DNA of 64,000 bases, from NCBI GenBank assembly GCA_964604825.1, contig CAZSAL010000004.1, forward strand, positions 1 to 64,000, read 5' to 3'. Under the pieces are notes generated by a model. That model was not told where the DNA came from and did no database searches. It worked only from the letters and a program-made list of their open reading frames with translations. The position numbers were made by a program, and so were the translations under genes. The stretch is from CAZSAL01 sp964604825. GTDB taxonomy: Bacteria > Elusimicrobiota > Elusimicrobia > 2-01-FULL-59-12. Below are positions 45,380-54,989 of this stretch, one piece after another (position 1 is the stretch's first letter; each line of letters opens with the position of its first letter).

Positions 45380-45665
45380 GAACCGGAACAACGATCCGCT
45401 TTTTCTCGGGCTTACTCGTCCGGCGATGATCTGGGGCGTGCCCCAACCGGTTTTTATCCTGAACGGGATGGTATCCATGGTCGGGTTTCTTGTCTTCAAC
45501 TCCTTTTATCCGCTCTTCATTGGAGCGCCGGTCCTGCATGGAGTGGCCTATCTACTTTGTCTCAAAGAAGCCCGCATTTTTGACCTGTGGTTCATCAAAG
45601 CGCGCTTCCTGCGATGCCTGAATCGCCGCTATTGGGGAGCCAACAGCTACGACCCTTTCCAATGA
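45372..45665 (+). CDS. virB3: VirB3/TrbD inner-membrane protein
   Basis: The short protein (97 residues) has the family opening DPLFLGLTRPAMIWGVP and one hydrophobic hairpin (about residues 28-65). VirB3 works with VirB4 in pilus assembly. The start ATG 45372 overlaps the VirB2 stop by eight bases, and its stop overlaps VirB4. Confidence 0.9.
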   Translation: MVENRNNDPLFLGLTRPAMIWGVPQPVFILNGMVSMVGFLVFNSFYPLFIGAPVLHGVAYLLCLKEARIFDLWFIKARFLRCLNRRYWGANSYDPFQ

Positions 45666-48058
45666 TCCAACTCAACGAACATCGCCCCGCGAAAGGCCAC
45701 CTCTCCGGTTCGGAGATCCCGGTGGGGACCTTCATCCCTTACGCCTGCCATTACGATGACCAAACCATTCTGACCAAGAATGGGCACCTCATCCAATTTC
45801 TGCGACTGGACGGATTTGCCTTTGAGTCCGCCGACCCCGAGGACATCGATGTTCGAAAGCGCCTTCGGAACGTGCTTCTCAAATCTCTGGCCGGTCCCGA
45901 ATATGCCTTATGGTTTCACACGATTCGCAGCCGACAGCCGGCCTATCCGGAAGGCCAGTTCGAACCTGGGTTCGCGGAGATTCTCAACAACCGCTGGAAA
46001 GAGAAGAACGCCGGCCGCAATTTATTCCAAAACAGTCTATACGTTTCGATAGTTAAACGCGGCCACGTAGGACATGCGGGAAGTTTTCAGCAATTCCTGG
46101 GAATCTTCACGCAGAAGGGCAGTGACGCAGCACATGCCGAGACCTTGGGGGCTGCCTGCCAGGATTTAAAAGACATCACCCATCGCCTTGAATCCACCTT
46201 ATCCGATTATGGCCCACATCTCCTCACGACACATTCGACACCGGCGGGCGTTATGTCCGAGCCATTGGCTTTTCTAGCACGGCTGATCAATCTGGAAGAC
46301 CGCCCGGTACTGGTTCCCGCGATGGACCTCTCGCGTTATCTCGCCTGGAAGCGCCTTTTCTTTGGCGGCAATGCGATCGAGTGCCGCGGAGCGACCCATA
46401 GCCGGTTGGCCGCGATGGTCTCTATAAAGGAATACGCACCGGAAACGTATGCAGGGCTTCTGGACGGGTTTTTCTCGCTGCCTTTTGAGTTTGTTCTCAC
46501 GCAGTCCTTTACCTTTGTGCACCGTCAAACGGCACTTTCCGCGATGCAGCTCCAACAGCGTCGCATGGAGCAAACCGGGGATCTGGCCGTTTCGCAGATG
46601 GAAGAAATCGACCAGGCGCTGGATGACGCGACCGGTGGTGCGATCGCGTTCGGCCAGCATCACCTGACCGTTCAGCCCATCGTCAATACCATGAAGGAAC
46701 TGGATGAAGCCATCGCGCGCATCGACACCGAGCTCATGAACCTGGGCATCCTGGGCGTCCGCGAAGACCTCAACATGGAACCCTGCTTTTGGGCGCAGCT
46801 TCCGGGCAATTTCGAGTACATCGCCCGGCGCGCCACGGTAAGTACGGCCAATCTGGCCGGCTTTGTTTCACTCCATAATTTTCCAGCCGGTCGCCCCTCA
46901 GGCAATCACTGGGGTCCAGCCGTCACCGTCCTTGAGACCAAATCCGGGACGCCCTACTTCTTTAATTTCCATTCGGGAGATGTGGGGCACACGACGTTCA
47001 TCGGTCCGACCGGGTGCGGCAAGACGGCACTTCTCAATTTCCTATGCGCACAAAGCCGGAAGTTCGGTGGTCGGGTTTTTTATTTCGACCGCGACCGCGG
47101 CTCGGAGATTTTCCTGCGGGCATTGGGAGGGACTTATCGCAACCTGGGCGCCGCGCATCCTTCCGGCTTTAACCCGCTCCAACTGGCCGACACACCTTCT
47201 AACCGCGCCTTTCTCGTGGACTGGCTGAAAAGCATGCTCATAGCCTCTGGAGATGCCTTCACCGGTGAAGAATTGGCTCGTGTGGGCGAAGCCGTTGCCG
47301 GCAACTACAAGCTCGCCTGGGACCATCGGACACTTGATAACGTGGCTCCCTTTCTGGGAATGGGCGGCCCTGGGAGCCTGGCGGGACGGCTTGCAATCTG
47401 GCATGGCCAGGGGGAAAAACGAAATCTCTTTGGTAATTCTGCCGACCTCCTGTCCTTAGACCAAAAGGTGATGGCTTTCGAGATGGGTCCACTGATGAAC
47501 GACACTTCAAGTATCACCCCGGTACTTTTGTATCTCTTCCACCGGATCAGTTCGGCCCTGGACGGCACGCCCACGATGATCGTACTGGAAGAAGCCTGGG
47601 CACTCCTCAAAAATCCCATCTTTGCCGCCAAGATCGAGGATTGGCTCAAAACCTTCCGAAAGTTGAATGCCCTTGTCATCTTTGCCACACAGAGCGTCGA
47701 AGATGCCGTGCGTTCGGCGATCAGCCCGGCCCTGATTGGGCAAACCGCCACACACATCTACTTTCCGAATCCCAAAGCCACCGAGGAATACCGCAACGTC
47801 TTCAAACTGTCCGAACGAGAGATGCACCTCATCCGTGACGTGTTGGACAAAGAGAGCCGCTGCTTTTTGCTCAAACAGGCGCACGATTCGGTGGTTGCGC
47901 GCGCCGACTTCTCGCCCATGCCGGACATTCTGGCTGTCCTCTCCGGTCGTGCCGAGACTGTCGCGATCGTCGATCGCCTGCGCTCCGATGTGGGGGATGA
48001 TCCGGCAGTCTGGCTTCCACTTTTTCAACAGGAGGTTTCACATGGGCTCAAGTCTTAA
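45662..48058 (+). CDS. virB4: VirB4/TrbE conjugation ATPase
   Basis: At 798 residues this is the large ATPase of the channel. Walker A is GPTGCGKT (residues 448-455) and Walker B lies in MIVLEEAWALLK. The family motif LVIFATQSVEDA and the N-terminal CagE/TrbE region (YACHYDDQTILTKNG) are present. ATG 45662 overlaps the VirB3 stop. Confidence 0.95.
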   Translation: MIQLNEHRPAKGHLSGSEIPVGTFIPYACHYDDQTILTKNGHLIQFLRLDGFAFESADPEDIDVRKRLRNVLLKSLAGPEYALWFHTIRSRQPAYPEGQFEPGFAEILNNRWKEKNAGRNLFQNSLYVSIVKRGHVGHAGSFQQFLGIFTQKGSDAAHAETLGAACQDLKDITHRLESTLSDYGPHLLTTHSTPAGVMSEPLAFLARLINLEDRPVLVPAMDLSRYLAWKRLFFGGNAIECRGATHSRLAAMVSIKEYAPETYAGLLDGFFSLPFEFVLTQSFTFVHRQTALSAMQLQQRRMEQTGDLAVSQMEEIDQALDDATGGAIAFGQHHLTVQPIVNTMKELDEAIARIDTELMNLGILGVREDLNMEPCFWAQLPGNFEYIARRATVSTANLAGFVSLHNFPAGRPSGNHWGPAVTVLETKSGTPYFFNFHSGDVGHTTFIGPTGCGKTALLNFLCAQSRKFGGRVFYFDRDRGSEIFLRALGGTYRNLGAAHPSGFNPLQLADTPSNRAFLVDWLKSMLIASGDAFTGEELARVGEAVAGNYKLAWDHRTLDNVAPFLGMGGPGSLAGRLAIWHGQGEKRNLFGNSADLLSLDQKVMAFEMGPLMNDTSSITPVLLYLFHRISSALDGTPTMIVLEEAWALLKNPIFAAKIEDWLKTFRKLNALVIFATQSVEDAVRSAISPALIGQTATHIYFPNPKATEEYRNVFKLSEREMHLIRDVLDKESRCFLLKQAHDSVVARADFSPMPDILAVLSGRAETVAIVDRLRSDVGDDPAVWLPLFQQEVSHGLKS

Positions 48059-48800
48059 GAAATATCTTCTGCGACAACCGTCCTTTGGCGTCATGCTGGA
48101 ACGCGCCGCAGGGCTAACGATATTCGTTCTGGTCGTTGTGATTCTGACCGAACTCGTCACCCCTACTTCTTCGCAGGCAACCCTACCGGTTCTTGATTAT
48201 GCGGCCGTGAGTCAGATGCTCGTTCAGACAGAGCAGTTTACTCAGCATCTCTCCATGATGGCCCAGCAGATCACGATGCTCAAACAACAGGTTCAGTCCA
48301 TGAGCGGCCATTACGGGATCGGAAATCTAAGCGGCCCCATCAATGGGTGGGGCACGAGTTCCTGGGGGGATATAGTCGGGATGGTGAACACCGGCGTGAA
48401 TCCCGGTGACGCCTCCCAAGTCCAGGCTTACAAAGCCGCCCACTCGCAGGTTGCCGCCCAGTACCCTCCGCTTGATCCGAACCTGGCCGCGTCCAACCCA
48501 CGCATGCAGGCGGTCTGGAGCGGAACCTATCAGGCGGCGATCACAGGTTTAAGCGCCGGCCAGGGCACGTTTAACGCCGCGTCCGTGCCTCTTGCCGATC
48601 TGCAGGCCTACCAGAACCGGATTGAACATACCGATACCGTCAAAGCCGCGCTCGACTTAAACACGGCGGTCGGAATTAAATCGGCTCAGATCAACGCCGA
48701 GCTTCTGCGTACAAACGCCATGCAGTTGTATCTACAGGCCAATGCCCAGAACGCTATCGCGAGCGGACAGGCCGCGCAATCAGACTTTTTCGCCAATTAA
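48042..48800 (+). CDS. virB5: VirB5/TrbJ minor pilus protein
   Basis: An N-terminal signal or anchor segment (about residues 24-43) is followed by helical regions such as MLVQTEQFTQHLSMMAQQIT and a Gln/Ala-rich C-terminal helix. This is the layout of TrbJ/VirB5, which sits at the pilus tip. GGAGG stands before ATG 48042. The gene overlaps the end of virB4 by 17 bases. Confidence 0.88.
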   Translation: MGSSLKKYLLRQPSFGVMLERAAGLTIFVLVVVILTELVTPTSSQATLPVLDYAAVSQMLVQTEQFTQHLSMMAQQITMLKQQVQSMSGHYGIGNLSGPINGWGTSSWGDIVGMVNTGVNPGDASQVQAYKAAHSQVAAQYPPLDPNLAASNPRMQAVWSGTYQAAITGLSAGQGTFNAASVPLADLQAYQNRIEHTDTVKAALDLNTAVGIKSAQINAELLRTNAMQLYLQANAQNAIASGQAAQSDFFAN

Positions 48801-48810
48801 GGAGCCACTC

Positions 48811-49760
48811 ATGGATTCTTATCTCGGACTGAGCAATATCTTGAACCTCGTCGACGCGTCGATTCAGATCTATGTCCAATCCACCTATCAGGCGCTTTCC
48901 TCTGCGCTCGCGCCGACCTTGAAGCTTCTCATGATCCTCTATGTGGTCTTCTTCGGGATCGGACATTTAACAGGCCATACGCCGTTTAATCTCTGGCGAA
49001 CGCTAAGGCATCTCGCCGTCATGGTTGTCGTGTCGGCGTTTGTTACGCAATGGGATTTCTTCACCCTCTATTTCGCCAACCTCTTTACGAATGGCCCCGG
49101 GAGGCTAATGGCCATCATTTCCGGTGGATCGGCCGATCCGAACGCCATGCTGGGCGACGTGCTGGATCGTGGGGTCATGGCTGCCAACGCGATCAACCAG
49201 ACGGCGAGCGTTTTCACACTGGGTTTTCTGATCGTGGGCTACAGCCTGTTTTACATGACGCTCATTTCGGTCGCGTACGCACTTTATCTCCTGGTGCTTT
49301 CAAAGATTGCGCTCTCTATTCTCCTGGGGCTGGCTCCATTCTTTTTTCTTTTTCTGCTTTTTGATGCCACGCGTGATTTCTTCGTGCATTACTTTCGGCA
49401 GGTCTTTAATTTCGCTCTCATTCCCATTTTCACTGCTGCGGTCCTGAGCATCATGCTCAAAATACCTCAGCAGGCCCTCATGCAGCTGCAGTCGGCACTC
49501 GCCGCACACAGCGGGCATGGGGGACTTTATTGCGTGTATGTCCTGCTCTCGTTCTTCATCCTCCTGGGGCTTCTGCACCAGGTCACGGGTTTGCCGCCGG
49601 CATCTCGGGCGGCGGCCTGCATCTGCATCCGGGTGGCTTCGCCGCGATGTCTACGGCGATCGCGGTCGTTGGCGCCCAGCGAGGGGCCAAGCGCATTGTG
49701 GAAGCCGCCAGGCGCGGACGTGAGAAGATCCGCTCCCTGCGCCGGGAGAAGCGATCATGA
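48811..49760 (+). CDS. virB6: VirB6/TrbL channel protein, frameshifted near 49589
   Basis: Five or more membrane helices and the overall plan fit TrbL/VirB6, the polytopic inner-membrane channel protein. In the starting frame the sequence turns into non-family Arg/Pro-rich residues after LLHQVTG and ends at 49818, well inside virB8. In the -1 frame, GFAAGISGGG and a basic tail follow and end at 49760, overlapping the virB8 ATG by four bases as elsewhere in this operon. The shift point is GGGTTTG (49587-49593), which fits X XXY YYZ in the starting frame. So this is a single-base loss (a real mutation or a sequencing error) or programmed -1 frameshifting. Confidence 0.85.
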
Positions 49761-50446
49761 ACGGACTCCTCTTTCAGAATCCCTTCAAGACGCTTTCCTA
49801 TCCAGCCGAGGCCTATGACTGGTATCAGGACCGCTATCAATCGGTGCACGTGAGCCGCAATCGCTGGCTCTGTACCGCCTGGGCGGCATTAGCTCTGGCC
49901 CTTCTCGAAGCCGCCGCGCTGATGACTCTTATCCCGCTCAAGACCTCCGTTCCTTTTCTCATCAAAGAGGAGACCTCGGGAGCCGTTACGACTGTCGCGC
50001 CCCTGGCCGGCGACCCATCCATGACTTACGACGAAGCCATCCGCAAATACTTCCTCGGCCATTACGTCATTGACCGGGAGACCTACGATCCAGCGGATCT
50101 GGCGGAGAATTACCGCGCGGTTGATCTGATGTCGGGTTCCTCTGAGCGGCGGTTGTTTGATCAATGGATCGCTTCCAATAATCCGACCGGACCACTCGCT
50201 GTGTATGGAAATCAGATTCGGCGATTCGTCCACGTGAAATCAATCGCATTCCTGCCGGGACAGATGGCGCAGTTGCGCTTCACAGCGACGGAACAGAAGG
50301 CGTCGAGCGCTCCCAAAGTCAGCGAATGGATCGCCACGGTGACCTGGCGTTTTGGACCCGCACCCATCGCCGAGGCGGACCGGCTCGTCAATCCACTCGG
50401 ATTCTGTATCACCCATTACCGCATCGACCAGGAGGTCATTTCATGA
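49757..50446 (+). CDS. virB8: VirB8/TrbF inner-membrane scaffold protein
   Basis: A cytoplasmic N-terminus (NPFKTLSYPAEAYDWYQDRY) is followed by one membrane helix (about residues 36-60) and a periplasmic NTF2-like domain with EAIRKYFLGHYVIDRETYD. This is the TrbF/VirB8 plan. It recruits the core channel proteins. It is coupled to virB9. Confidence 0.92.
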   Translation: MNGLLFQNPFKTLSYPAEAYDWYQDRYQSVHVSRNRWLCTAWAALALALLEAAALMTLIPLKTSVPFLIKEETSGAVTTVAPLAGDPSMTYDEAIRKYFLGHYVIDRETYDPADLAENYRAVDLMSGSSERRLFDQWIASNNPTGPLAVYGNQIRRFVHVKSIAFLPGQMAQLRFTATEQKASSAPKVSEWIATVTWRFGPAPIAEADRLVNPLGFCITHYRIDQEVIS

Positions 50447-51165
50447 TTCGCATTCGCCTTATGTTTAGTCTGCTGTTTCTCTTTGCGGCTTATTCTGTCC
50501 ATGCAGAGAGCGTTCCGCGTGCCACGGTCACGGATGACCGGGTCAAATTGCTCGTCTACAGCCCCAACCAGGTCTATCGGCTCGTCGCGTATTACGGCTA
50601 TCAGATCGACATTCAAATCGGAGACGCTGAAGAGATCAAAACCATCGCGGCCGGCGACTCCATCGGCTGGCAGATCGTTGGCGCGGGCCAGCATATCTTC
50701 ATCAAACCGATGGCCGATGGGGCCCGCACAAACCTCTCGCTCGTGACGAACAAGCGAACCTACATATTTGATCTTGTCGCCCGATCGCCCCTCAGGCGCG
50801 AGGACATCACATACCTCATACGCTTTCGCTATCCCGAAACGGAGGCGTTCGCTTCATTGGTGCCGAGTGCGGCAGACAAAGACGGACCGAACTTCAATCT
50901 CAATTACAAGATCGCGGGGGCAAAAAGCATTCAACCGCTTCATGTCTTTGATGACGGCCAATTTACCTATTTTGAATTTGATCATACCCGGTCTCTTCCG
51001 GCCATCTTTGTGGTCGGGTCTGACGGCAAAGAAAGCCTCGTGAATTACCGCATGGAAGGCACCTACGTGGTCGTCGAACGCCTGGGCGACTTTTACACGA
51101 TGCGCAGCGGCAATGAAACCGCTACCGCAATCAATCAGAAGAAATTGTTGACGGACCCCGCTTAA
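50443..51165 (+). CDS. virB9: VirB9/TrbG outer-core protein
   Basis: A signal peptide (about residues 1-21) precedes a domain with VYRLVAYYGYQIDIQIGDAE and IFIKPMADGARTNLSLVTN, and a C-terminal VLPAIFV-like strand with NYRMEG. These match VirB9/TrbG, which joins VirB10 in the outer-membrane core complex. ATG 50443 overlaps the virB8 stop. The VirB7 lipoprotein gene is not seen. Confidence 0.92.
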   Translation: MIRIRLMFSLLFLFAAYSVHAESVPRATVTDDRVKLLVYSPNQVYRLVAYYGYQIDIQIGDAEEIKTIAAGDSIGWQIVGAGQHIFIKPMADGARTNLSLVTNKRTYIFDLVARSPLRREDITYLIRFRYPETEAFASLVPSAADKDGPNFNLNYKIAGAKSIQPLHVFDDGQFTYFEFDHTRSLPAIFVVGSDGKESLVNYRMEGTYVVVERLGDFYTMRSGNETATAINQKKLLTDPA

Positions 51166-51176
51166 GGAGAGCCGAC

Positions 51177-52226
51177 ATGGAAGAACAGACACCCGAACCG
51201 AATCTGACTCCCGTGGTACCTGCCGAGATCCCGAGCGCTGTCCGTTCCGGGACGTCATGGAACCCGGGTCTTTGGCTCGCGCTGGCGGCGCTCTTGTTTC
51301 TGGCCTTCTTTTTCATGAAGGGGGGAAAGCGTAGAGCTCCAATGGCTGCAAATGAAAGCGACTTCAATACGGCAAGCGCCTCGCCCTCGACCGCCCCCAC
51401 GTTAGCGGTACCCACAATTCCTATTCTCCCACCGCCGGCGGCCTGGCAGAGACCGGAACAGGCGTCTCTGCGTGATGCGCGCCGCAATTCCCCCGTCGTC
51501 CTCTACACCAACACCGCCGCCACCCCCGGCGCGGGGTCGGGCGCCTCCTCCCCCGACCCCGCGGCCGGCCCTCCCATGCCTTCCGGGTTTCATCCCACCA
51601 GCAGCGGCTCGGCCCGTTCGTCGACCCTGGGCGACCGGGAATTCATCATCGCGGAAGGAAAACTCCTGGATGCGGTCCTCGAAACAGGCATCAACACGGA
51701 TCATCCGGGCATGCTCCGGGCGCTTATCTCGGACGATATCTACGGAGATTCCGGCCGCACGGTGCTCTTGCCGCGAGGCTCACGGCTGATCGGGCAGTAC
51801 GACGCGGACGTCGCTCAGGGACAATCCCGCGTCTTCGTCATCTGGCAGCGCGCCATCAGACCGGACGGCATCGACATCGCCTTGGGTTCCGGTGGGACTG
51901 ATTCTCTCGGGGAAGCCGGGCTTTCAGGCGATGTGAACCGTCATTTCTTCACGATGTTCGGGGCGGCCACGCTTTTGTCTATTATCGGGGCTTCGGCTGC
52001 GACCATCGGCGTCGGTGCCCAGGATGCTGGGAACTCCCTGGCGACCTATCGGAGTTCGATGGCGCAGGGGTTCAGCGAGGCGACCAACAATGTGATGGGC
52101 GTGTTTGTGCGCATAAAACCCACGATCTCCGTCCCGCCCGGGACTTCGGTCAAAGTATTTGTGGCCCGTGATCTCTATTTCGATCCGGCGGCTATCGCTT
52201 CCCGCCGGGTCCAGGTTATTCCATGA
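51177..52226 (+). CDS. virB10: VirB10/TrbI core channel protein
   Basis: One membrane helix (about residues 29-46) is followed by a long Pro/Ala/Ser-rich linker that crosses the periplasm (about 60-155) and then the C-terminal barrel domain with FIIAEGKLLDAVLETGIN and TVLLPRGSRLIGQYD. The end repeats the KVFVARDLYFDP element of the partial gene at 1-153. AAGGAG lies before ATG 51177. Confidence 0.95.
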   Translation: MEEQTPEPNLTPVVPAEIPSAVRSGTSWNPGLWLALAALLFLAFFFMKGGKRRAPMAANESDFNTASASPSTAPTLAVPTIPILPPPAAWQRPEQASLRDARRNSPVVLYTNTAATPGAGSGASSPDPAAGPPMPSGFHPTSSGSARSSTLGDREFIIAEGKLLDAVLETGINTDHPGMLRALISDDIYGDSGRTVLLPRGSRLIGQYDADVAQGQSRVFVIWQRAIRPDGIDIALGSGGTDSLGEAGLSGDVNRHFFTMFGAATLLSIIGASAATIGVGAQDAGNSLATYRSSMAQGFSEATNNVMGVFVRIKPTISVPPGTSVKVFVARDLYFDPAAIASRRVQVIP

Positions 52227-53197
52227 GCCGAGTAGCCCTTCGAACGTTTCTATCGCCTCTTGATTCCCTCTTGAGCGAGGATGACGTGAGCGAGATCTCA
52301 ATCAATCAGCCCGGGGAAGCCTGGGTCGAGCGCAAAGGGGAAATGAAGAGGCTCGATCTGCCTGCTCTCGATCCCGAACACCTTCGTCTCATGGCGGATT
52401 TAATCGCGGAATCCTCCCAACAGCAACTGTCGCCCGAAAAGCCGCTTCTTTCCGCAACTCTGCCCGAGGGGCACAGAGTTCAGATTGTTCTCCCGCCCGC
52501 CGCTGAAGACTTCTGCTGTTCGATACGAAAACCGGGCGTCATTCACTACGACCTGGCCGCTTATGAAGAACAAGGGGCCTTTGCCGAAACCGCCACCGCT
52601 CATGAGGTATCGCCCGACGAAGCTCTCCTTACCGGCCTTTTGCGCCATCACGACATTCCGACCTTCATCCGCACCGCGGTCCAAAGTCGCCGCAATATCC
52701 TGATTTCAGGGGGAACTTCGACCGGCAAAACGACTTTCTTAAACGCTTGTCTTCAGGCCATCCCCGATCACGAAAGGTTAGTCACTGTGGAAGATGCCCG
52801 CGAAGTGCGCGTGCGCCAGCCCAACCGCGTTCATCTTCTGAGTTCGCGCGGCGGCCAGGGGCGAGCCCAGGTCACGCCTCAACAGCTGATCGAAGCGTCT
52901 TTACGCCTGCGGCCCGACCGCATCATCATGGGCGAATTGCGAGGGGTCGAAGCCTTCGCTTTTCTGCGCGCGATTAATACGGGTCATCCGGGCTCGATCG
53001 CAACGATTCACGCTGACTCACCCGAGATGGCCTTTGAACAACTGGCCCTCATGGTCCTGCAAGCCGATCTCGGCATGACTCGGCCGCAAGTTCTGGACTA
53101 CGTTCGTCATGCCATTCCCATAGTGCTTCAGCTCCACCGAGGCGACGCCGGACGTCGGGTGGTCTCGGAAATCTACTACGCGGGGTATTCCTCATGA
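52223..53197 (+). CDS. virB11: VirB11/TrbB conjugation ATPase (second copy)
   Basis: Walker A GGTSTGKT is at residues 163-170, followed by RLVTVEDAREV, IIMGELRG and NTGHPGSIATIHADSP. It is the paralogue of 150-1187 and lacks that copy's Pro-rich insertion. It overlaps virB10 and virD4 by four bases each. Confidence 0.95.
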   Translation: MSRVALRTFLSPLDSLLSEDDVSEISINQPGEAWVERKGEMKRLDLPALDPEHLRLMADLIAESSQQQLSPEKPLLSATLPEGHRVQIVLPPAAEDFCCSIRKPGVIHYDLAAYEEQGAFAETATAHEVSPDEALLTGLLRHHDIPTFIRTAVQSRRNILISGGTSTGKTTFLNACLQAIPDHERLVTVEDAREVRVRQPNRVHLLSSRGGQGRAQVTPQQLIEASLRLRPDRIIMGELRGVEAFAFLRAINTGHPGSIATIHADSPEMAFEQLALMVLQADLGMTRPQVLDYVRHAIPIVLQLHRGDAGRRVVSEIYYAGYSS

Positions 53198-54936
53198 ATC
53201 AAACACGCGGCATCTGGTGGTCGGCGGCAGGCCTCACCGCATTGATCGCATGGTCTTGGCTCGCCGGCTTTGTCTTTTGCGTTCTGGCACGACTTCCGTT
53301 CCATCAAGTCACGCCCTGGACGCTCTGGCATTACTTTCCCTTTTACTTTACTTCCCCTCCGGTTCGACAGCTCATGAACACCTCCACCATCGCCGCCTTT
53401 GTTCTGTTGGCGCTTCTGGTCGGGTCCTGGATCAAGAATCAGAAGCTCATCAGCCCTTACGGCGATGCCCGCTGGGCGTCGTGGGGTGAGGTGCGGCGAG
53501 CGGGCCTCCTCTCCCGGACTGGCATTTTGCTGGGACGGCGCGCGGGACGGTTCCTCTGCATGCCGGGCTGGGAGCACGTGATGTGTTTTGCGCCGTCCGG
53601 CTCCGGCAAGGGAGTAGGCATTGTCATCCCGAACCTTCTCCATTGGTCAGATTCCGCGATCGTCCACGACGTGAAGGGGGAGAATTTCCGCCTCACGAGC
53701 GGTTACCGCGCCGCGCATGGACAAAAAGTGTATTTCTTCAATCCCGGTGATCCGGATGGGCGCACTCATCGGTACAACCCCTTCCAGTTCGTAAGCGACG
53801 ATCCAGGACTTCGAATCGACGATCTTCAGAAAATTGCCCATCTCTTATTGCCCAAGCACGATTTCTGGGAAAACGAGGCCCGTACGCTTCTCGTGGGTTT
53901 GGCGCTTCATTTATTGGATGAATCGGGCGCAGCGGTGTCTTTCGGCAACATTCTCTGCACCATCCGGGAATCGAACTTTTTTGATTATGTGCATGACCTG
54001 TTGACGCGGCGCCGGGATGGGATGAATCCCGTAGCCTGCATGGCCTTAAACGCTTACATTCAAAAAGCCGAGAAGGAACGAAGCGGAGTCCTTTCCACAT
54101 TGAGTTCCGCCCTGGAGCTTTGGGCAAACCCTCTGATCGACGCCGCCACCTACGCGAGCGACTTCGACCTGCGCCGCTTCAAGAAAGAACGGATAACGCT
54201 TTATGTAGGGGTCTCCCCGAACAACCTCCACCGTTTGCGGCCTCTCCTTCAGATCCTTTACCAGCAGGCCACCGACATTCTCACCGAAAAGGAACCCGAC
54301 CCAAAGACAGAACCTTTCGGCGTGCTCTTTCTGATGGACGAATTCGCCAGCCTCGGGCGCATGACGCAGTTTGAGCAGGCGAGTGCCTATTTTCGCGGCT
54401 ACCGGGTCCGATTCATGATGATCATTCAGGACTTACCTCAGTTGGAGCGGCATTATGAACGGACGGGCCTTTATTCGTTTCTCGGAATGTCCAAGGTAAA
54501 AGTGACTTTCGCCTCCGGCGATTATGAGACGGCGGAAGTCATCTCCAAATATCTGGGGAATTTCGGAGCTCGTACCGAATCCGAGAGTCAAAGCGAGCCT
54601 ACGGGATCGCTTTGGCTTTCAGGCCGCACCAGCCGGTCGTTCTCTGAGACTTCTCGAGCCCTGCTCCTTCCGCAGGAAATCCTTCAGCTCCCACCGGATG
54701 AGGAAATCGTCATGATCGAGGGACTGCCTCCCATTCGCGCAAGCAAGATCCGCTATTTTCAAGAATCCGTCTTTACGTCCCGGATGATTCCACCGATACC
54801 GATTACTCCCATCACACCCATTCTGCGTGAGCTCAAAGTCGTTTCCTTGCCTCCGGCGCGCGAATTGAGCGAGCAGGAAAAGGATCAGTTCCGGCAGCAA
54901 TACGCGATCGACGACCATCCTCAAGACGCCGCATGA
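53194..54936 (+). CDS. virD4: VirD4/TraG coupling protein (second copy)
   Basis: Two N-terminal membrane helices are followed by Walker A (PSGSGKGVG, Lys139) and Walker B (LFLMDEFASLG), then MIIQDLPQLE. It matches the first copy at 1184 in order and motifs. It closes the transfer operon; the SSB genes follow 53 bases later. Confidence 0.95.
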   Translation: MNQTRGIWWSAAGLTALIAWSWLAGFVFCVLARLPFHQVTPWTLWHYFPFYFTSPPVRQLMNTSTIAAFVLLALLVGSWIKNQKLISPYGDARWASWGEVRRAGLLSRTGILLGRRAGRFLCMPGWEHVMCFAPSGSGKGVGIVIPNLLHWSDSAIVHDVKGENFRLTSGYRAAHGQKVYFFNPGDPDGRTHRYNPFQFVSDDPGLRIDDLQKIAHLLLPKHDFWENEARTLLVGLALHLLDESGAAVSFGNILCTIRESNFFDYVHDLLTRRRDGMNPVACMALNAYIQKAEKERSGVLSTLSSALELWANPLIDAATYASDFDLRRFKKERITLYVGVSPNNLHRLRPLLQILYQQATDILTEKEPDPKTEPFGVLFLMDEFASLGRMTQFEQASAYFRGYRVRFMMIIQDLPQLERHYERTGLYSFLGMSKVKVTFASGDYETAEVISKYLGNFGARTESESQSEPTGSLWLSGRTSRSFSETSRALLLPQEILQLPPDEEIVMIEGLPPIRASKIRYFQESVFTSRMIPPIPITPITPILRELKVVSLPPARELSEQEKDQFRQQYAIDDHPQDAA

Positions 54937-54989
54937 CGCACCCTCGCGGAGCCTGAAGCCCGAGGCATTACCTCAAAGGAGATACCACC

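Noticed and set aside
49761..49818. Original-frame C-terminus of virB6 as the normal end
   Set aside because: It is Arg/Pro-rich, does not resemble TrbL and overlaps virB8 by over 60 bases, unlike every other junction in this operon. It is kept only as one possible product if frameshifting is programmed.
51402..51704. Gly/Arg-rich minus-strand frame in virB10
   Set aside because: It is the antisense of the Pro-rich linker and an artefact of composition.
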